Assembly: GCF_044582145.1 (NCBI RefSeq)
Contig: NZ_JBDODO010000008.1
Origin: Guyparkeria sp016278265
Lineage (GTDB): Bacteria; Pseudomonadota; Gammaproteobacteria; Halothiobacillales; Halothiobacillaceae
DNA length: 64,000 bases
Direction: 5' to 3' (one strand)
Positions 46,590 through 55,046 of this stretch are shown in pieces. The notes below the pieces were generated by a model. That model did not search any database, was not told the origin of the DNA, and worked only from the letters and a program-made list of their open reading frames with translations. The stretch's first letter is position 1, and each line of letters opens with the position of its first letter. A program made the position numbers and the translations under genes.

Positions 46590-47993
46590 ATGAACACGCC
46601 TGAAGAAGACATCCGCTGGATCTGCACCGTCTGCGGCTGGATCTACGACGAGGACGAAGGCGACCCGGACAGCGGACTGGCGCCCGGCACCCGTTTCGAG
46701 GACATCCCCGACGACTGGTACTGCCCACTGTGCGGGGTCACCAAGGCCGACTTCATGCCGCTGCACGAGTACGCCGCCCAGCGCGCCGCCGAGGCCAATG
46801 CCCCACGCCCTCGGGCAGTGCGTGGCGGCGTGGGCGGTCCGGACTCGGTGGTCATCGTTGGAGCCGGCGTGGCCGGCTGGACGGTCGCCGAACAACTGCG
46901 GACCCGCGATCCCGACCGCCCGATCACCTTGATCAGCAACGACGAGGCCGCCGCCTACACCAAGCCCGGCCTCTCCATGGCGATCAGCCAGGGACGTGCG
47001 CCGGCCGACCTGATCGAACAAAGCGGACCGGCCAAGGCGGCCGAACTGGGCATCACCCTTCAGCCGAACACCTCGGTGTTGGCCCTGAACACCGACGGCA
47101 AGCGCCTGCTAACCACGCGCGGTCCGGTTCACTACGGCGACCTGGTGCTGGCGCTTGGCGCCCGCCAACGCTTCCGCGCCTTCGATGGCGATGCCGCCAA
47201 TCGCATTACCCGCCTCAACCACCTGGCCGCCTATCAACGTCTGCGCGCACGTCTCGACGGCGAGCCGCGCCATCTGACCATCATCGGCGCCGGGTTGATC
47301 GGCGTGGAACTGGCCGAGGACCTGACCGCCGGCGGGCACCGGGTAACCCTGCTCGACCTGGGCGAACGAATGCTCGACCGGCTCGCCCCCGCCCCGCTGG
47401 GCAACGAGCTGGGGCAACACCTCGCCGCGAAGGGCGTGGATTTCCGGCCCGGCACCAGCCTCAACCGCGTCGATCACGCCGACGATCGGCTGAAGGTGAC
47501 GCTGACCAACGGTGGAGAGCTCCGCAGCGACGAGGTGATCTCCGCGATGGGCCTCGTACCCAACACCGATCTGGCCCAACGCGCGGGGCTGGTCACCAAC
47601 CGCGGCGTCCTCGCCTCGGCCCAAACCATGCAGACCAGTGACCCGCACGTCTACGCCATCGGCGACTGTGCCGAGATCAACGGCAACAGCTATTTCTTTA
47701 TCGAACCGATCCGCCGCATGGCACAAACCGCCGCCGCAGCCCTGAGCGGCGATTGCGTGCCGTTTGAGCACCGCCCGGCCGCCATCCGCGTCAAGACCCC
47801 CAGCCTGCCGATCATGCTCTGCCCGCCCGACCGCAAGCTCGTCGACCTGGGCCGGTGGACCCCGCGCACCGTCACCCACGGCCAACGCAACGACTTCGTC
47901 AGCCGCGGCAAGCTGGCCGGCTATGCGCTGGCCGGCAAGGCGGTCGGCGAACACGAATCCCTTTACCGACAAGTCACCGGACGCGTCAGTTGA
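46590..47993 (+). CDS. Rubredoxin-fused FAD/NAD(P)H oxidoreductase
   Basis: This 467-residue fusion has an N-terminal rubredoxin domain with iron ligands C12, C15, C45 and C48 (CTVCGWIYDEDEGDP, YCPLCGV) and a pyridine-nucleotide-disulfide-type reductase (about residues 85-465) with VVIVGAGVAGWTVAEQL, LTIIGAGLIGVELAEDL and VYAIGDCAEING. It probably passes electrons from NAD(P)H through FAD to rubredoxin and then to a partner, possibly the acyl-CoA-dehydrogenase-like protein. The domains are clear; the partner is inferred from the operon. Confidence 0.92.
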   Translation: MNTPEEDIRWICTVCGWIYDEDEGDPDSGLAPGTRFEDIPDDWYCPLCGVTKADFMPLHEYAAQRAAEANAPRPRAVRGGVGGPDSVVIVGAGVAGWTVAEQLRTRDPDRPITLISNDEAAAYTKPGLSMAISQGRAPADLIEQSGPAKAAELGITLQPNTSVLALNTDGKRLLTTRGPVHYGDLVLALGARQRFRAFDGDAANRITRLNHLAAYQRLRARLDGEPRHLTIIGAGLIGVELAEDLTAGGHRVTLLDLGERMLDRLAPAPLGNELGQHLAAKGVDFRPGTSLNRVDHADDRLKVTLTNGGELRSDEVISAMGLVPNTDLAQRAGLVTNRGVLASAQTMQTSDPHVYAIGDCAEINGNSYFFIEPIRRMAQTAAAALSGDCVPFEHRPAAIRVKTPSLPIMLCPPDRKLVDLGRWTPRTVTHGQRNDFVSRGKLAGYALAGKAVGEHESLYRQVTGRVS

Positions 47994-48057
47994 GGTGGTC
48001 CTATCCATCGACCACCGCCAAACCACCCACCGGGCCAGGAGCCCCCAGGAGCACGCC

Positions 48058-48918
48058 ATGAGCAACCCGCTGATCGAACCACAGGACCTGCAGGAATTAC
48101 TCGGCACCACGTCGGTCGTGCCAATCGACACGCGCAGCCCCGAGGCCTATGCCGCCGGGCACCTGCCGGGTGCGATCAACATGCCGGAGATATTCACCTT
48201 CCTCGCCACTTCCACTCCGGAAGGCCTGGCCGAACTCGAGCAGCAGTTCAGCGAGAAATTCGGCGCCATCGGCCTGGATGGGAAAAAGACCGCGGTGCTC
48301 TACGAGGACGCCATGGACACGGGCTTCGGTCAGTCCTGTCGCGGCTTGTTCCTGCTGGAACATCTGGGCTACCCGAAGGACAAGATCCGCATCCTGCACG
48401 GGGGTTTTCAGGGCTGGGTGGCGGCTGACCTGCCGGTCAGCACCCAGGCGCCGACGCCGGTTGCCACGCCCTTCCCGCTCAATAGCGGCGCCAGCGACGT
48501 CATGCTCGACAAGGATGACGTGCTGGCCGCGTTGGACCGCGATGACGTGGTGCTGCTCGACGTCCGCGACGTCGACGAGTGGATCGCCGAAAGCTCCTCG
48601 CCCTACGGCAAGGATTTCTGTCCGCGCAAGGGACGCCTGCCCGAGGCGGTCTGGATCGAGTGGTATCGCTTCATGAAGCCCGGCGAGGTAGCGCGCTTCA
48701 AGTCGCCCAGCGAGATTCGCGCCGAGTGCGACAGCGTCGGCATCACCCCGGATTCCGAGGTGTTCCTGTACTGCTTCAAGGGCGCTCGGGCCTCCAACAC
48801 GCTGGTCGCCCTGCGCGCCGCGGGCATCGAGAACGTGCGGTTGTATTTCGGTTCCTGGAACGAGTGGTCGCGCGACCCGAACCTGCCGATCGAGGAAGGC
48901 CTGCCCTTCGTGGCCTGA
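48058..48918 (+). CDS. Double-domain rhodanese sulfurtransferase
   Basis: This 286-residue protein has two rhodanese domains (about 10-128 and 150-283). The second carries the candidate persulfide cysteine C239 in YCFKGARASN, and LDVRDVDEWIAES is the domain start. The loop CFKGAR is unlike the CG(S/T)G of thiosulfate:cyanide transferases, so the acceptor may differ. The ATG at 48058 follows AGGAG. It is 64 bp behind the rubredoxin flavoprotein gene and ends at a strong terminator. Confidence 0.9.
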   Translation: MSNPLIEPQDLQELLGTTSVVPIDTRSPEAYAAGHLPGAINMPEIFTFLATSTPEGLAELEQQFSEKFGAIGLDGKKTAVLYEDAMDTGFGQSCRGLFLLEHLGYPKDKIRILHGGFQGWVAADLPVSTQAPTPVATPFPLNSGASDVMLDKDDVLAALDRDDVVLLDVRDVDEWIAESSSPYGKDFCPRKGRLPEAVWIEWYRFMKPGEVARFKSPSEIRAECDSVGITPDSEVFLYCFKGARASNTLVALRAAGIENVRLYFGSWNEWSRDPNLPIEEGLPFVA

Positions 48919-48950
48919 TACGATCCTGCAGAGCCATTGCATCGCTCTGA

Positions 48951-48974
48951 GGCCCGGCATGCCGGGCCTTTTTT
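48951..48974 (+). terminator. Intrinsic terminator after the rhodanese gene
   Basis: A perfect 9-bp stem GGCCCGGCA/TGCCGGGCC is followed by TTTTTT. It separates the osmC-rhodanese operon from the following GST gene. Confidence 0.92.
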
Positions 48975-49024
48975 GCTGCGGGCCGAACGAACTTCTGCCC
49001 CAACCCACTCCCGGAGACGCCACC

Positions 49025-49642
49025 GTGAGTTCGATCACGCTCTACGACTTTCCCCTGTCCGGCAACTGCCACAAGGTGCGATTGCTGCTCTCGATGCTCG
49101 ATCTGGAGCACGAGCGCGTCCTCATCGACGTCGTGGCCGGGCAGCCTGCCTCCCCCGAGTTCAAGCGCATCAACCCACGCGGCCAGGTGCCGTTCCTGGT
49201 CGATGGCGAGGTGCGGATCTGGGATTCAATGGCGATCCTGGTGTACCTGGCCCGCCAGTACGGCAACGGCCAGTGGCTCCCCGACGACCCGGTCGCCGAG
49301 GCAGTCGTGATGCAGTGGCTAGCCGTGGCCGGCGACGAGCTGCTCTACGGTCTGGCCCGTGCACGCGCTGTCTGGCGACTTGGTGCACCCTTCAACCGCG
49401 AGCAGTGCCAGCAGGAGGGGCGCGCCGGATTGGCGTTGATGGAGCAACGCCTCGAACAGGCCGACTGGCTGGCCGCCGACCACCCCACCATCGCCGATCT
49501 CGCCTGCTATCCCTACGTGGCGCTGGCCGACGAGGCCGGCGTCTCGTTGACCCCCTATCCGGCCGTCGGCAGGTGGATCGCGCGGGTAGAGGCCCTGCCC
49601 GGCTATGTGCCGTTGATCGAGCAGGAAGGCGAATCGGGTTGA
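49025..49642 (+). CDS. Glutathione S-transferase family protein
   Basis: This 205-residue protein has a thioredoxin-like N-domain (YDFPLSGNCHKVRLLLSML, RGQVPFLVDGEVRIWDSMAI) and a helical C-domain (LEQADWLAADHPTIADLACY). The Ser/Asn/Cys near residues 12-15 are possible glutathione-activating residues. It starts with GTG at 49025 after CCCGGAG. It lies between the terminator and cynF, so it is probably transcribed separately. Its 3' gap of 294 bp to cynF holds no convincing gene. Confidence 0.88.
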   Translation: MSSITLYDFPLSGNCHKVRLLLSMLDLEHERVLIDVVAGQPASPEFKRINPRGQVPFLVDGEVRIWDSMAILVYLARQYGNGQWLPDDPVAEAVVMQWLAVAGDELLYGLARARAVWRLGAPFNREQCQQEGRAGLALMEQRLEQADWLAADHPTIADLACYPYVALADEAGVSLTPYPAVGRWIARVEALPGYVPLIEQEGESG

Positions 49643-49936
49643 GTTGCCCTGCCGAGGCCGGCAATTCGCCCGGCGGCAAGGCGACGAAGGCCCAGCAATC
49701 CGAACGCGCCCAGGTGGCATCAAAACGGCCCATGGCCACGTCCTGGCGCGGTGTCTCGCCGCTGTGGAGCACCCGGCCCTCGTGGACGAACGGCGTGACG
49801 AATCGAGCCACTTTTTCATGACATCCACCCCCTGGATAACGTCATTTCTTAGGGCAAACCGAACAAGGCTGGTGTAGTCAAATCACGGCCGGTTTCCGTC
49901 CGGTTGCGAAGATCAAATAGTGGAAACAACAACTTG

Positions 49937-51616
49937 TCAGGCCTGGCGCAGGCCAAGTTTATCCAGCCGATACCGAAATTGCCGGGTGGTCATGCCCAGT
50001 CGCCTGGCGGCCTGCGTCTTGTTGCCGCCCGTATGCTGCAATGCTTGGAGCAGCGACTCGGCCTCGTCCTCGCGCACCCAGCGATAACTCCGCTCGGGGG
50101 CCGCCGTAGGCGGGAGCGATGCATGACCACCCGGTCGCGGATTGCCGGTTTCAGCGGCGCCCCATTCAGACTGCGGTTCGGGTGCGTTCGGGGTGCCACC
50201 CGCCTCAAGGTGATCGGTGACGTGCGACTCGTGGGTCAGGATCAATTCAATATCGGCAACCGTGATCCAGCCGTTCTGCGCCACCAGCACCGCCCGCTTG
50301 ATCACGTTCTCCAACTGTCGAATGTTTCCCGGCCAGTTATAGGCCGCCAGTCGATCGAGCACGCCGGCCTCGAAGGTGGCATTCCGGTCGAACTCCTGGC
50401 TGGCGACCTGCAGGAAGTGGCGCGCGAGCAGCTTCACGTCGCCGTCGCGCTCGCGCAGGGCCGGCAAGTGGATGGGAAAGACGTTCAGCCGGTAGAACAG
50501 GTCGATGCGAAAGCGCCCCTGGTTGACCGCCTCCTGCAGGTTCTTGTGGGTCGCGGCGATGATGCGCACGTCGACCGGCACATCCTTGGTGCCACCCACC
50601 CGGTGAATCGTCTGTTTTTCCAGTACATGCAACAGCTTGGACTGCAAATCGAAGGCCAGGTCGCCGATCTCGTCGAGAAACAACGTGCCGCCGGAGGCGA
50701 GCTCGACACTGCCCTTCTTGGCCGAGACCGCGCCGGTGAACGCCCCCTTCTCGTGGCCGAACAGCTCGGACTCCAACAGCTGGTCGGGAATGGCCGCGCA
50801 GTTGATGGCGATGAACGGCCCGTCGCAGCGAGGGCTGGTCAGGTGCACCATGCGCGCAAAGCGCTCCTTGCCGGTGCCGGACTCGCCGTTCAAGAGCACG
50901 GTGGCCTGGGTGGGCGAGACATGCAGGGTCTGGCGAAAGGCCTGACGCAACGCCGGGCTTTCGCCGAGGATGCCGTGGCGCGCCTCCTGGTTACTCGACA
51001 GGGCCTCACGCAGGGATTCGTTCTCCTCGGCCAGCGCGGCGGTCTGCTCGCGAATCAGATCATCGACCTTGAGCACGCGGGCGATCAGCGCGGCCATGAT
51101 GCGCAACAGCGTGATGTCTCGGTGCAACGGGCGGTGGCGCTCACGGATGCGGTGGGCACCCAGCACCCCCATCGGCTGGTCCTCGTTGAGAATCGGCACG
51201 GCGAGGAAGGCCACCGTCTCCTGCGGCAGGGTGTCGCGCTCCACCGCGCGCGTGAGGTAGATCGGCTCCTCGTCGATGTTCTGCACCACCGCCACCTGCC
51301 CGGTGCGCATCACTCGCCCGGTCACGCCCTCGCCTACCCGGTAGCGTCCGCGCTCGCGCTCATCAGACGACAGGCCGTAGGCATAGCGAATCTCCATGAA
51401 CTCGCCGCTGGCATCGGGCAGCACCACCCGACCGCGATTGAGCCCGGTGATCTGCGAGAGCAGCCGCAGCATCCGGCCGATCACGGTATCGGGGTCGTTC
51501 AAGTGCGAGAGCCACTGGGTGGCCTCGTGGACGACCAGCAACTCGGCATCGGCGCTGTCGGCGCTGTCGGCGCTGTCGGCGCGGGCCGAGGATTGAATGA
51601 CTTGCGCGTGGGTCAT
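49937..51616 (-). CDS. Sigma-54-dependent transcriptional activator (CynF-like)
   Basis: This 559-residue enhancer-binding protein has an N-terminal GAF domain (about residues 25-180), a coiled linker, an AAA+ domain with Walker A GESGTGKE (244-251), the sigma-54-contacting GAFTGA (291-296) and Walker B TLFLDEIGD (311-319), and a C-terminal Fis-type helix-turn-helix (NKTQAARRLGMTTRQFRYRL). It is divergent from the cynABD-like transporter, as cynF is from cynABDS in Pseudomonas pseudoalcaligenes. A short in-frame repeat (ADS x3) lies near residue 15. Start ATG is 51616; nifA-like naming is possible. Confidence 0.9.
   Translation of the reverse strand: MTHAQVIQSSARADSADSADSADAELLVVHEATQWLSHLNDPDTVIGRMLRLLSQITGLNRGRVVLPDASGEFMEIRYAYGLSSDERERGRYRVGEGVTGRVMRTGQVAVVQNIDEEPIYLTRAVERDTLPQETVAFLAVPILNEDQPMGVLGAHRIRERHRPLHRDITLLRIMAALIARVLKVDDLIREQTAALAEENESLREALSSNQEARHGILGESPALRQAFRQTLHVSPTQATVLLNGESGTGKERFARMVHLTSPRCDGPFIAINCAAIPDQLLESELFGHEKGAFTGAVSAKKGSVELASGGTLFLDEIGDLAFDLQSKLLHVLEKQTIHRVGGTKDVPVDVRIIAATHKNLQEAVNQGRFRIDLFYRLNVFPIHLPALRERDGDVKLLARHFLQVASQEFDRNATFEAGVLDRLAAYNWPGNIRQLENVIKRAVLVAQNGWITVADIELILTHESHVTDHLEAGGTPNAPEPQSEWGAAETGNPRPGGHASLPPTAAPERSYRWVREDEAESLLQALQHTGGNKTQAARRLGMTTRQFRYRLDKLGLRQA
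51551..51586. repeat. 9-bp tandem repeat inside cynF-like gene
   Basis: Three perfect copies of CGGCGCTGT and one partial copy encode Ala-Asp-Ser repeats near the N-terminus of the regulator. Because the unit is a multiple of three, slippage would lengthen the linker without a frameshift. Confidence 0.8.
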
Positions 51617-51674
51617 GGGGCAACTCCGGGCGAATGGATGACATTCCCGGAAGTGCAAGAAGCAGGCCCATCGC

Positions 51675-51793
51675 TTTGTCCGCCATTGGCGGGCATTGCG
51701 CGGCGGCCCCGACCTCGTTGGCGCACCAAGAACGGGACTGGCCACCCACCCTCGCTCCCTCGTGGTGCGAAAACACGCCATTTTCGGACAATA
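51675..51793. promoter_or_regulatory. Activator sites upstream of cynA
   Basis: CATTTTCGGACAATA (51779-51793) matches the osmC/cynS dyad CATTGTCCGACAATG at 12 of 15 positions, and TTTGTCCGCCATTG (51675-51688) matches its right part at 11 of 14. The first is followed by the 12-bp palindrome ATAAGCGCTTAT (51791-51802). They lie between the regulator gene and its probable target. Confidence 0.6.
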
Positions 51794-51822
51794 AGCGCTT
51801 ATCTGACACAAACGGGCGGAGA

Positions 51823-51838
51823 TGGCACGGCATCTGCA
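51823..51838 (+). promoter_or_regulatory. Sigma-54 promoter of the cynABD-like operon
   Basis: TGGCACG-GCAT-CTGCA is a near-perfect sigma-54 -24/-12 element; the predicted transcript start is about 51849, 28 bp before the first ATG. Confidence 0.88.
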
Positions 51839-51876
51839 ACCTTGAAGTCGTCACTCACCGACCCGAGAGCGAAACC

Positions 51877-53253
51877 ATGTCCACATTCGACAACCCGTTT
51901 GATCCCAACCAGTCACTGCATCGCGGCTGCACCTGTGGCAAACACGCCAGTCAGGCCGATCACAACGCCGCCATCGCGGCCAACCCGAACCCGACGGATG
52001 AGGAGGCCGCCCTTGAGCGCGCCGTCGAATCCTCGGTCATGCGCTCACTGTTCCCGGAAGACCAGACCCGCCGTAACTTCATCAAGGCCGTGGGCGTGAG
52101 CACCGCGATGGCCGCCGTATCGACCTTCTTCCCGATGGCCGCCGCCAAGGCCGTCGCCGCCGACCCGGTCGGTCCGCTGGAGAAGAAGAAGCTCAAGGTG
52201 GGCTTCATCCCGATCACCTGCGCCACGCCGATCATCATGGCCCACCCGATGGGCTTCTACGAGCGTGAAGGGCTCGACGTCGAGGTGGTCAAGACCGCCG
52301 GCTGGGCGCTGATCCGCGACAACGTCGCCAACGGGCAACTCGATGCCTCGCACATGCTCTCGCCGATGCCGATCTCGGCCTCGATGGGCATCGGTGCCAA
52401 ACAGCAGGACACCTACGTCGCCACCATTCAGAACATCAATGGCCAGGCGATCACGATGCACAACAAGCACAAGGACAATCGCGACCCGAGCAACTGGAAG
52501 GGCATGACCTTCGGCATTCCCTACGACCACTCGATGCACAACCTCCTGTTGCGCTACTACCTCGCTGAGCATGGCGTCGACCCGGACAAGGACGTCCAGC
52601 TCAAGGTCATCGCCCCGCCGGAGATGGTCGCCAACCTCAAGGCCGGCAACATCGACGGCTTCCTCGGCCCCGAGCCGTTCAACCAGCGCGCGGTCTACGA
52701 GGGCGCGGGCTTCATCCACGTGCTCTCGAAAGATCTGTGGGACGGCCATCCCTGCTGCGCCTTCGGCGCGACGAAGACCTTCGTCGAGGAGAACCCCAAC
52801 ACCTTCTCCGCCCTGTTCCGCGCCATCGCCAGCGCCACGGTCTACGCGCACAAGAAGGAGAACCGCCCGGAGATCATCGAGGCGATCGCCCCGGCCAACT
52901 ACCTCAACCAGCCGAAGATCGTGCTCGACCAGGTGATGACCGGCCGCTACGCCGACGGGCTGGGCAACATCATCACCGAGCCCGAGCGCGCCGACTTCGA
53001 CCCGTTCCCGTGGGAATCGATGGGCGTCTGGATCCTCACGCAGATGAAGCGCTGGGGCTACATCGAGGAAGACATCGACTACGCCGACATCGCCGAGGAG
53101 ATCTTCCGAGCGACCGACGCGCGCCAGCGTCTCGCCGAGATGGGCCTGCCGGCACCGGAGATCAACAGCAAGAAGCACATGATCATGGGCAAGGAATTCG
53201 ACCCGGCACGCCCGCAGGAATACCTCGAATCGTTCGAGATCGGGAGGGCCTAA
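51877..53253 (+). CDS. CynA/NrtA/CmpA-type ABC transporter substrate-binding protein
   Basis: This 458-residue protein binds a small anion for import (nitrate, bicarbonate or cyanate in characterised relatives). A twin-arginine signal (TRRNFIKAVG, arginines 65-66) is preceded by an unusually long N-terminal region with HRGCTCGKH (C18, C20). The mature domain includes LKVGFIPITCATPIIMAHPMG and PEMVANLKAGNIDGFLGPEP. ATG 51877 lies behind a sigma-54 promoter. Cyanate is inferred from the nearby cynS and the cynF-like activator. Confidence 0.85.
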   Translation: MSTFDNPFDPNQSLHRGCTCGKHASQADHNAAIAANPNPTDEEAALERAVESSVMRSLFPEDQTRRNFIKAVGVSTAMAAVSTFFPMAAAKAVAADPVGPLEKKKLKVGFIPITCATPIIMAHPMGFYEREGLDVEVVKTAGWALIRDNVANGQLDASHMLSPMPISASMGIGAKQQDTYVATIQNINGQAITMHNKHKDNRDPSNWKGMTFGIPYDHSMHNLLLRYYLAEHGVDPDKDVQLKVIAPPEMVANLKAGNIDGFLGPEPFNQRAVYEGAGFIHVLSKDLWDGHPCCAFGATKTFVEENPNTFSALFRAIASATVYAHKKENRPEIIEAIAPANYLNQPKIVLDQVMTGRYADGLGNIITEPERADFDPFPWESMGVWILTQMKRWGYIEEDIDYADIAEEIFRATDARQRLAEMGLPAPEINSKKHMIMGKEFDPARPQEYLESFEIGRA

Positions 53254-53256
53254 GCC

Positions 53257-54099
53257 ATGAGCCAGTCACTGCGCTTGCGGGCCGGTATCGTCTCGATCCT
53301 CCTGCTGCTCGCCTTCATCGGCGCGTGGTGGGGGGCCACCCTGCCCACCCAGGTCGATCTCGGCGACATGGACCCCGAGTACGCCGCGATGATGGGGCTG
53401 GACTCCGTCCAGGAGTCGGACATCCCCACCCCGGGGGATATCGGCTCGGCGATCTGGACGCATCTCTCCGACCCGTTCTACGTCAAGGGCTCCAACGACA
53501 TGGGCATCGGGTTCCAACTGGCCCACTCGCTCTGGCGGGTCCTCGCCGGCTTTGCGCTGGCCGCGCTGGTCGCCGTGCCGTTGGGCTTTTTGATCGGCAT
53601 GTCGCCGTTGATGCACAAGGCGCTGGACCCGTATATCCAGATCCTCAAGCCGATCTCGCCGCTGGCCTGGATGCCGCTGGCCCTCTACATCATCCAGGAC
53701 GCCTCGATCTCGTCGATCTTCGTGATCTTCATCTGCTCGATCTGGCCAATGATGGTGAACACCGCCTACGGGGTTGCCTCGGTCCGCGACGACTGGCTCG
53801 CCGTGGCCAAGACCCTCGAGGTCGGCCCGATCAAGAAGGCGTTCAAGGTGATCCTGCCGGCGGCACTGCCCACGATTCTCACCGGCATGCGCATCTCGAT
53901 GGGCATCGCCTGGCTGGTCATCGTCGCCGCGGAAATGCTCGTCGGCGGCACCGGCATCGGCTACTTCATCTGGAACGAGTGGAACAACCTCGATCTCGCC
54001 AACGTGATCTTCGCCATCCTCTTGATCGGCGTGGTCGGCATGATCCTCGACATGATCTTCGGCCTGCTTGGCAAGGCCGTCAGCTATAAGGAGGTCTGA
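53257..54099 (+). CDS. ABC transporter permease (CynB/NrtB-type)
   Basis: This 280-residue inner-membrane permease has about six helices. The ATPase-contacting loop is AKTLEVGPIKKAFKVILPAALPTILTGMR, with the EAA-type Gly at its centre. It has a longer first periplasmic segment (residues 30-80) than many relatives. It starts 3 bp after the substrate-binding-protein gene and 2 bp before the ATPase gene, so all three form one operon. Confidence 0.9.
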   Translation: MSQSLRLRAGIVSILLLLAFIGAWWGATLPTQVDLGDMDPEYAAMMGLDSVQESDIPTPGDIGSAIWTHLSDPFYVKGSNDMGIGFQLAHSLWRVLAGFALAALVAVPLGFLIGMSPLMHKALDPYIQILKPISPLAWMPLALYIIQDASISSIFVIFICSIWPMMVNTAYGVASVRDDWLAVAKTLEVGPIKKAFKVILPAALPTILTGMRISMGIAWLVIVAAEMLVGGTGIGYFIWNEWNNLDLANVIFAILLIGVVGMILDMIFGLLGKAVSYKEV

Positions 54100-54101
54100 A
54101 C

Positions 54102-54977
54102 ATGACTACCCCCGCATTCATCCAGGTCGATGGCCTGGAGAAGACCTTCCCCGCGCCGATGGGCCAGGAACCGGTCACCGTGTTCCAGGACCTCGACTTT
54201 GAGATCGAGAAGGGCGAGTTCGTCTGCCTGATCGGCCACTCGGGCTGCGGCAAGTCGACCATCCTCAACATCCTCGCGGGCCTGGATGCCGCGAGCGACG
54301 GCTACGTGTTCATGGAGAACAAGGAAGTCACCGGACCGGGCCTCGATCGCGGCGTGGTCTTCCAGGGCCACGCCCTGATGCCGTGGCTGACGGTGCGCGA
54401 GAACGTCGCCTTCGCGGTGAAATCCCGCTTCAAGCGACACTCTAAGAATGAAGTGAACGCGCAGGTGGAGAAATACGTCGACATGGTCGGCCTCACCCCG
54501 GCAATCGACAAGAAGCCCCACCAGCTCTCCGGTGGCATGCGCCAGCGCGTCGGGATCGCCCGGGCGTTCGCCATCGAACCGAAGATGCTGTTGATGGACG
54601 AGCCGTTCGGCGCGCTCGACGCCCTGACCCGCGGGGTGATCCAGGACGAACTGCTGGCGATCTGCCAGGCAACCGAGCAGACCGTCTTCATGATCACGCA
54701 CGACGTCGACGAGGCGATCCTGCTCGCCGACAAGATCCTCCTGATGACCAACGGTCCGTTCGCCGAGGTCGCCGAGTGCGCCTACAACCCGTTGAAAAAG
54801 CCGCGCTCGCGCCAGGAGATGCACCACGACGGGCACTACTACCCGTTCCGCAATCACCTGATGGACTTCCTGGTCAATGGCCCGAGCACGCCCTACGCGG
54901 AAAAGGCCTCCGACGGCACCCCGCCGGCGGTGGAGGAATCCCCGCGCACCGGCCCCAAGCGGGTGGTCAACGCCTGA
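54102..54977 (+). CDS. ABC transporter ATP-binding protein (CynD/NrtD-type)
   Basis: This 291-residue ATPase has Walker A GHSGCGKST, the signature LSGGMRQR, Walker B MLLMDEPFGALD and the His-switch THDVDEA. It has about 50 C-terminal residues beyond the core, ending GPKRVVNA. GGAGG precedes the start, and a terminator follows. With the two upstream genes it makes a complete importer for a small anion, probably cyanate. Confidence 0.92.
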   Translation: MTTPAFIQVDGLEKTFPAPMGQEPVTVFQDLDFEIEKGEFVCLIGHSGCGKSTILNILAGLDAASDGYVFMENKEVTGPGLDRGVVFQGHALMPWLTVRENVAFAVKSRFKRHSKNEVNAQVEKYVDMVGLTPAIDKKPHQLSGGMRQRVGIARAFAIEPKMLLMDEPFGALDALTRGVIQDELLAICQATEQTVFMITHDVDEAILLADKILLMTNGPFAEVAECAYNPLKKPRSRQEMHHDGHYYPFRNHLMDFLVNGPSTPYAEKASDGTPPAVEESPRTGPKRVVNA

Positions 54978-55005
54978 CCCGCGACGCTCGACCAGCCAGT
55001 TCCCC

Positions 55006-55029
55006 ATCCGGCCCCAGGGCCGGATTTTT
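55006..55029 (+). terminator. Intrinsic terminator after cynD-like gene
   Basis: A 9-bp stem ATCCGGCCC/GGGCCGGAT with a 2-nt loop is followed by TTTT. It also lies at the 3' side of the convergent macrodomain gene. Confidence 0.85.
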
Positions 55030-55046
55030 CATGGTCACCTCGGTCT

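Noticed and set aside
49392..49811. 139-codon minus-strand frame with a GTG start between the GST gene and cynF
   Set aside because: More than half overlaps the GST gene in antisense, no ribosome binding site or family feature was seen, and the non-overlapping part is too short to judge.
51555..51586. CRISPR-like short repeats
   Set aside because: The units are 9 bp, adjacent without spacers and in frame inside a gene, so they are a coding tandem repeat.
52045..53178. 377-codon minus-strand frame inside the cynA-like gene
   Set aside because: It is antisense to a certain gene and has no recognisable motif.
51877..54977. Calling the transporter a nitrate (NrtABC) or bicarbonate (CmpABC) system
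   Set aside because: The family allows it, but there are no nitrate reductase genes or a fused CmpC/NrtC-type ATPase here, while cynS and a cynF-like divergent sigma-54 activator are present. I kept the substrate as probable cyanate only.
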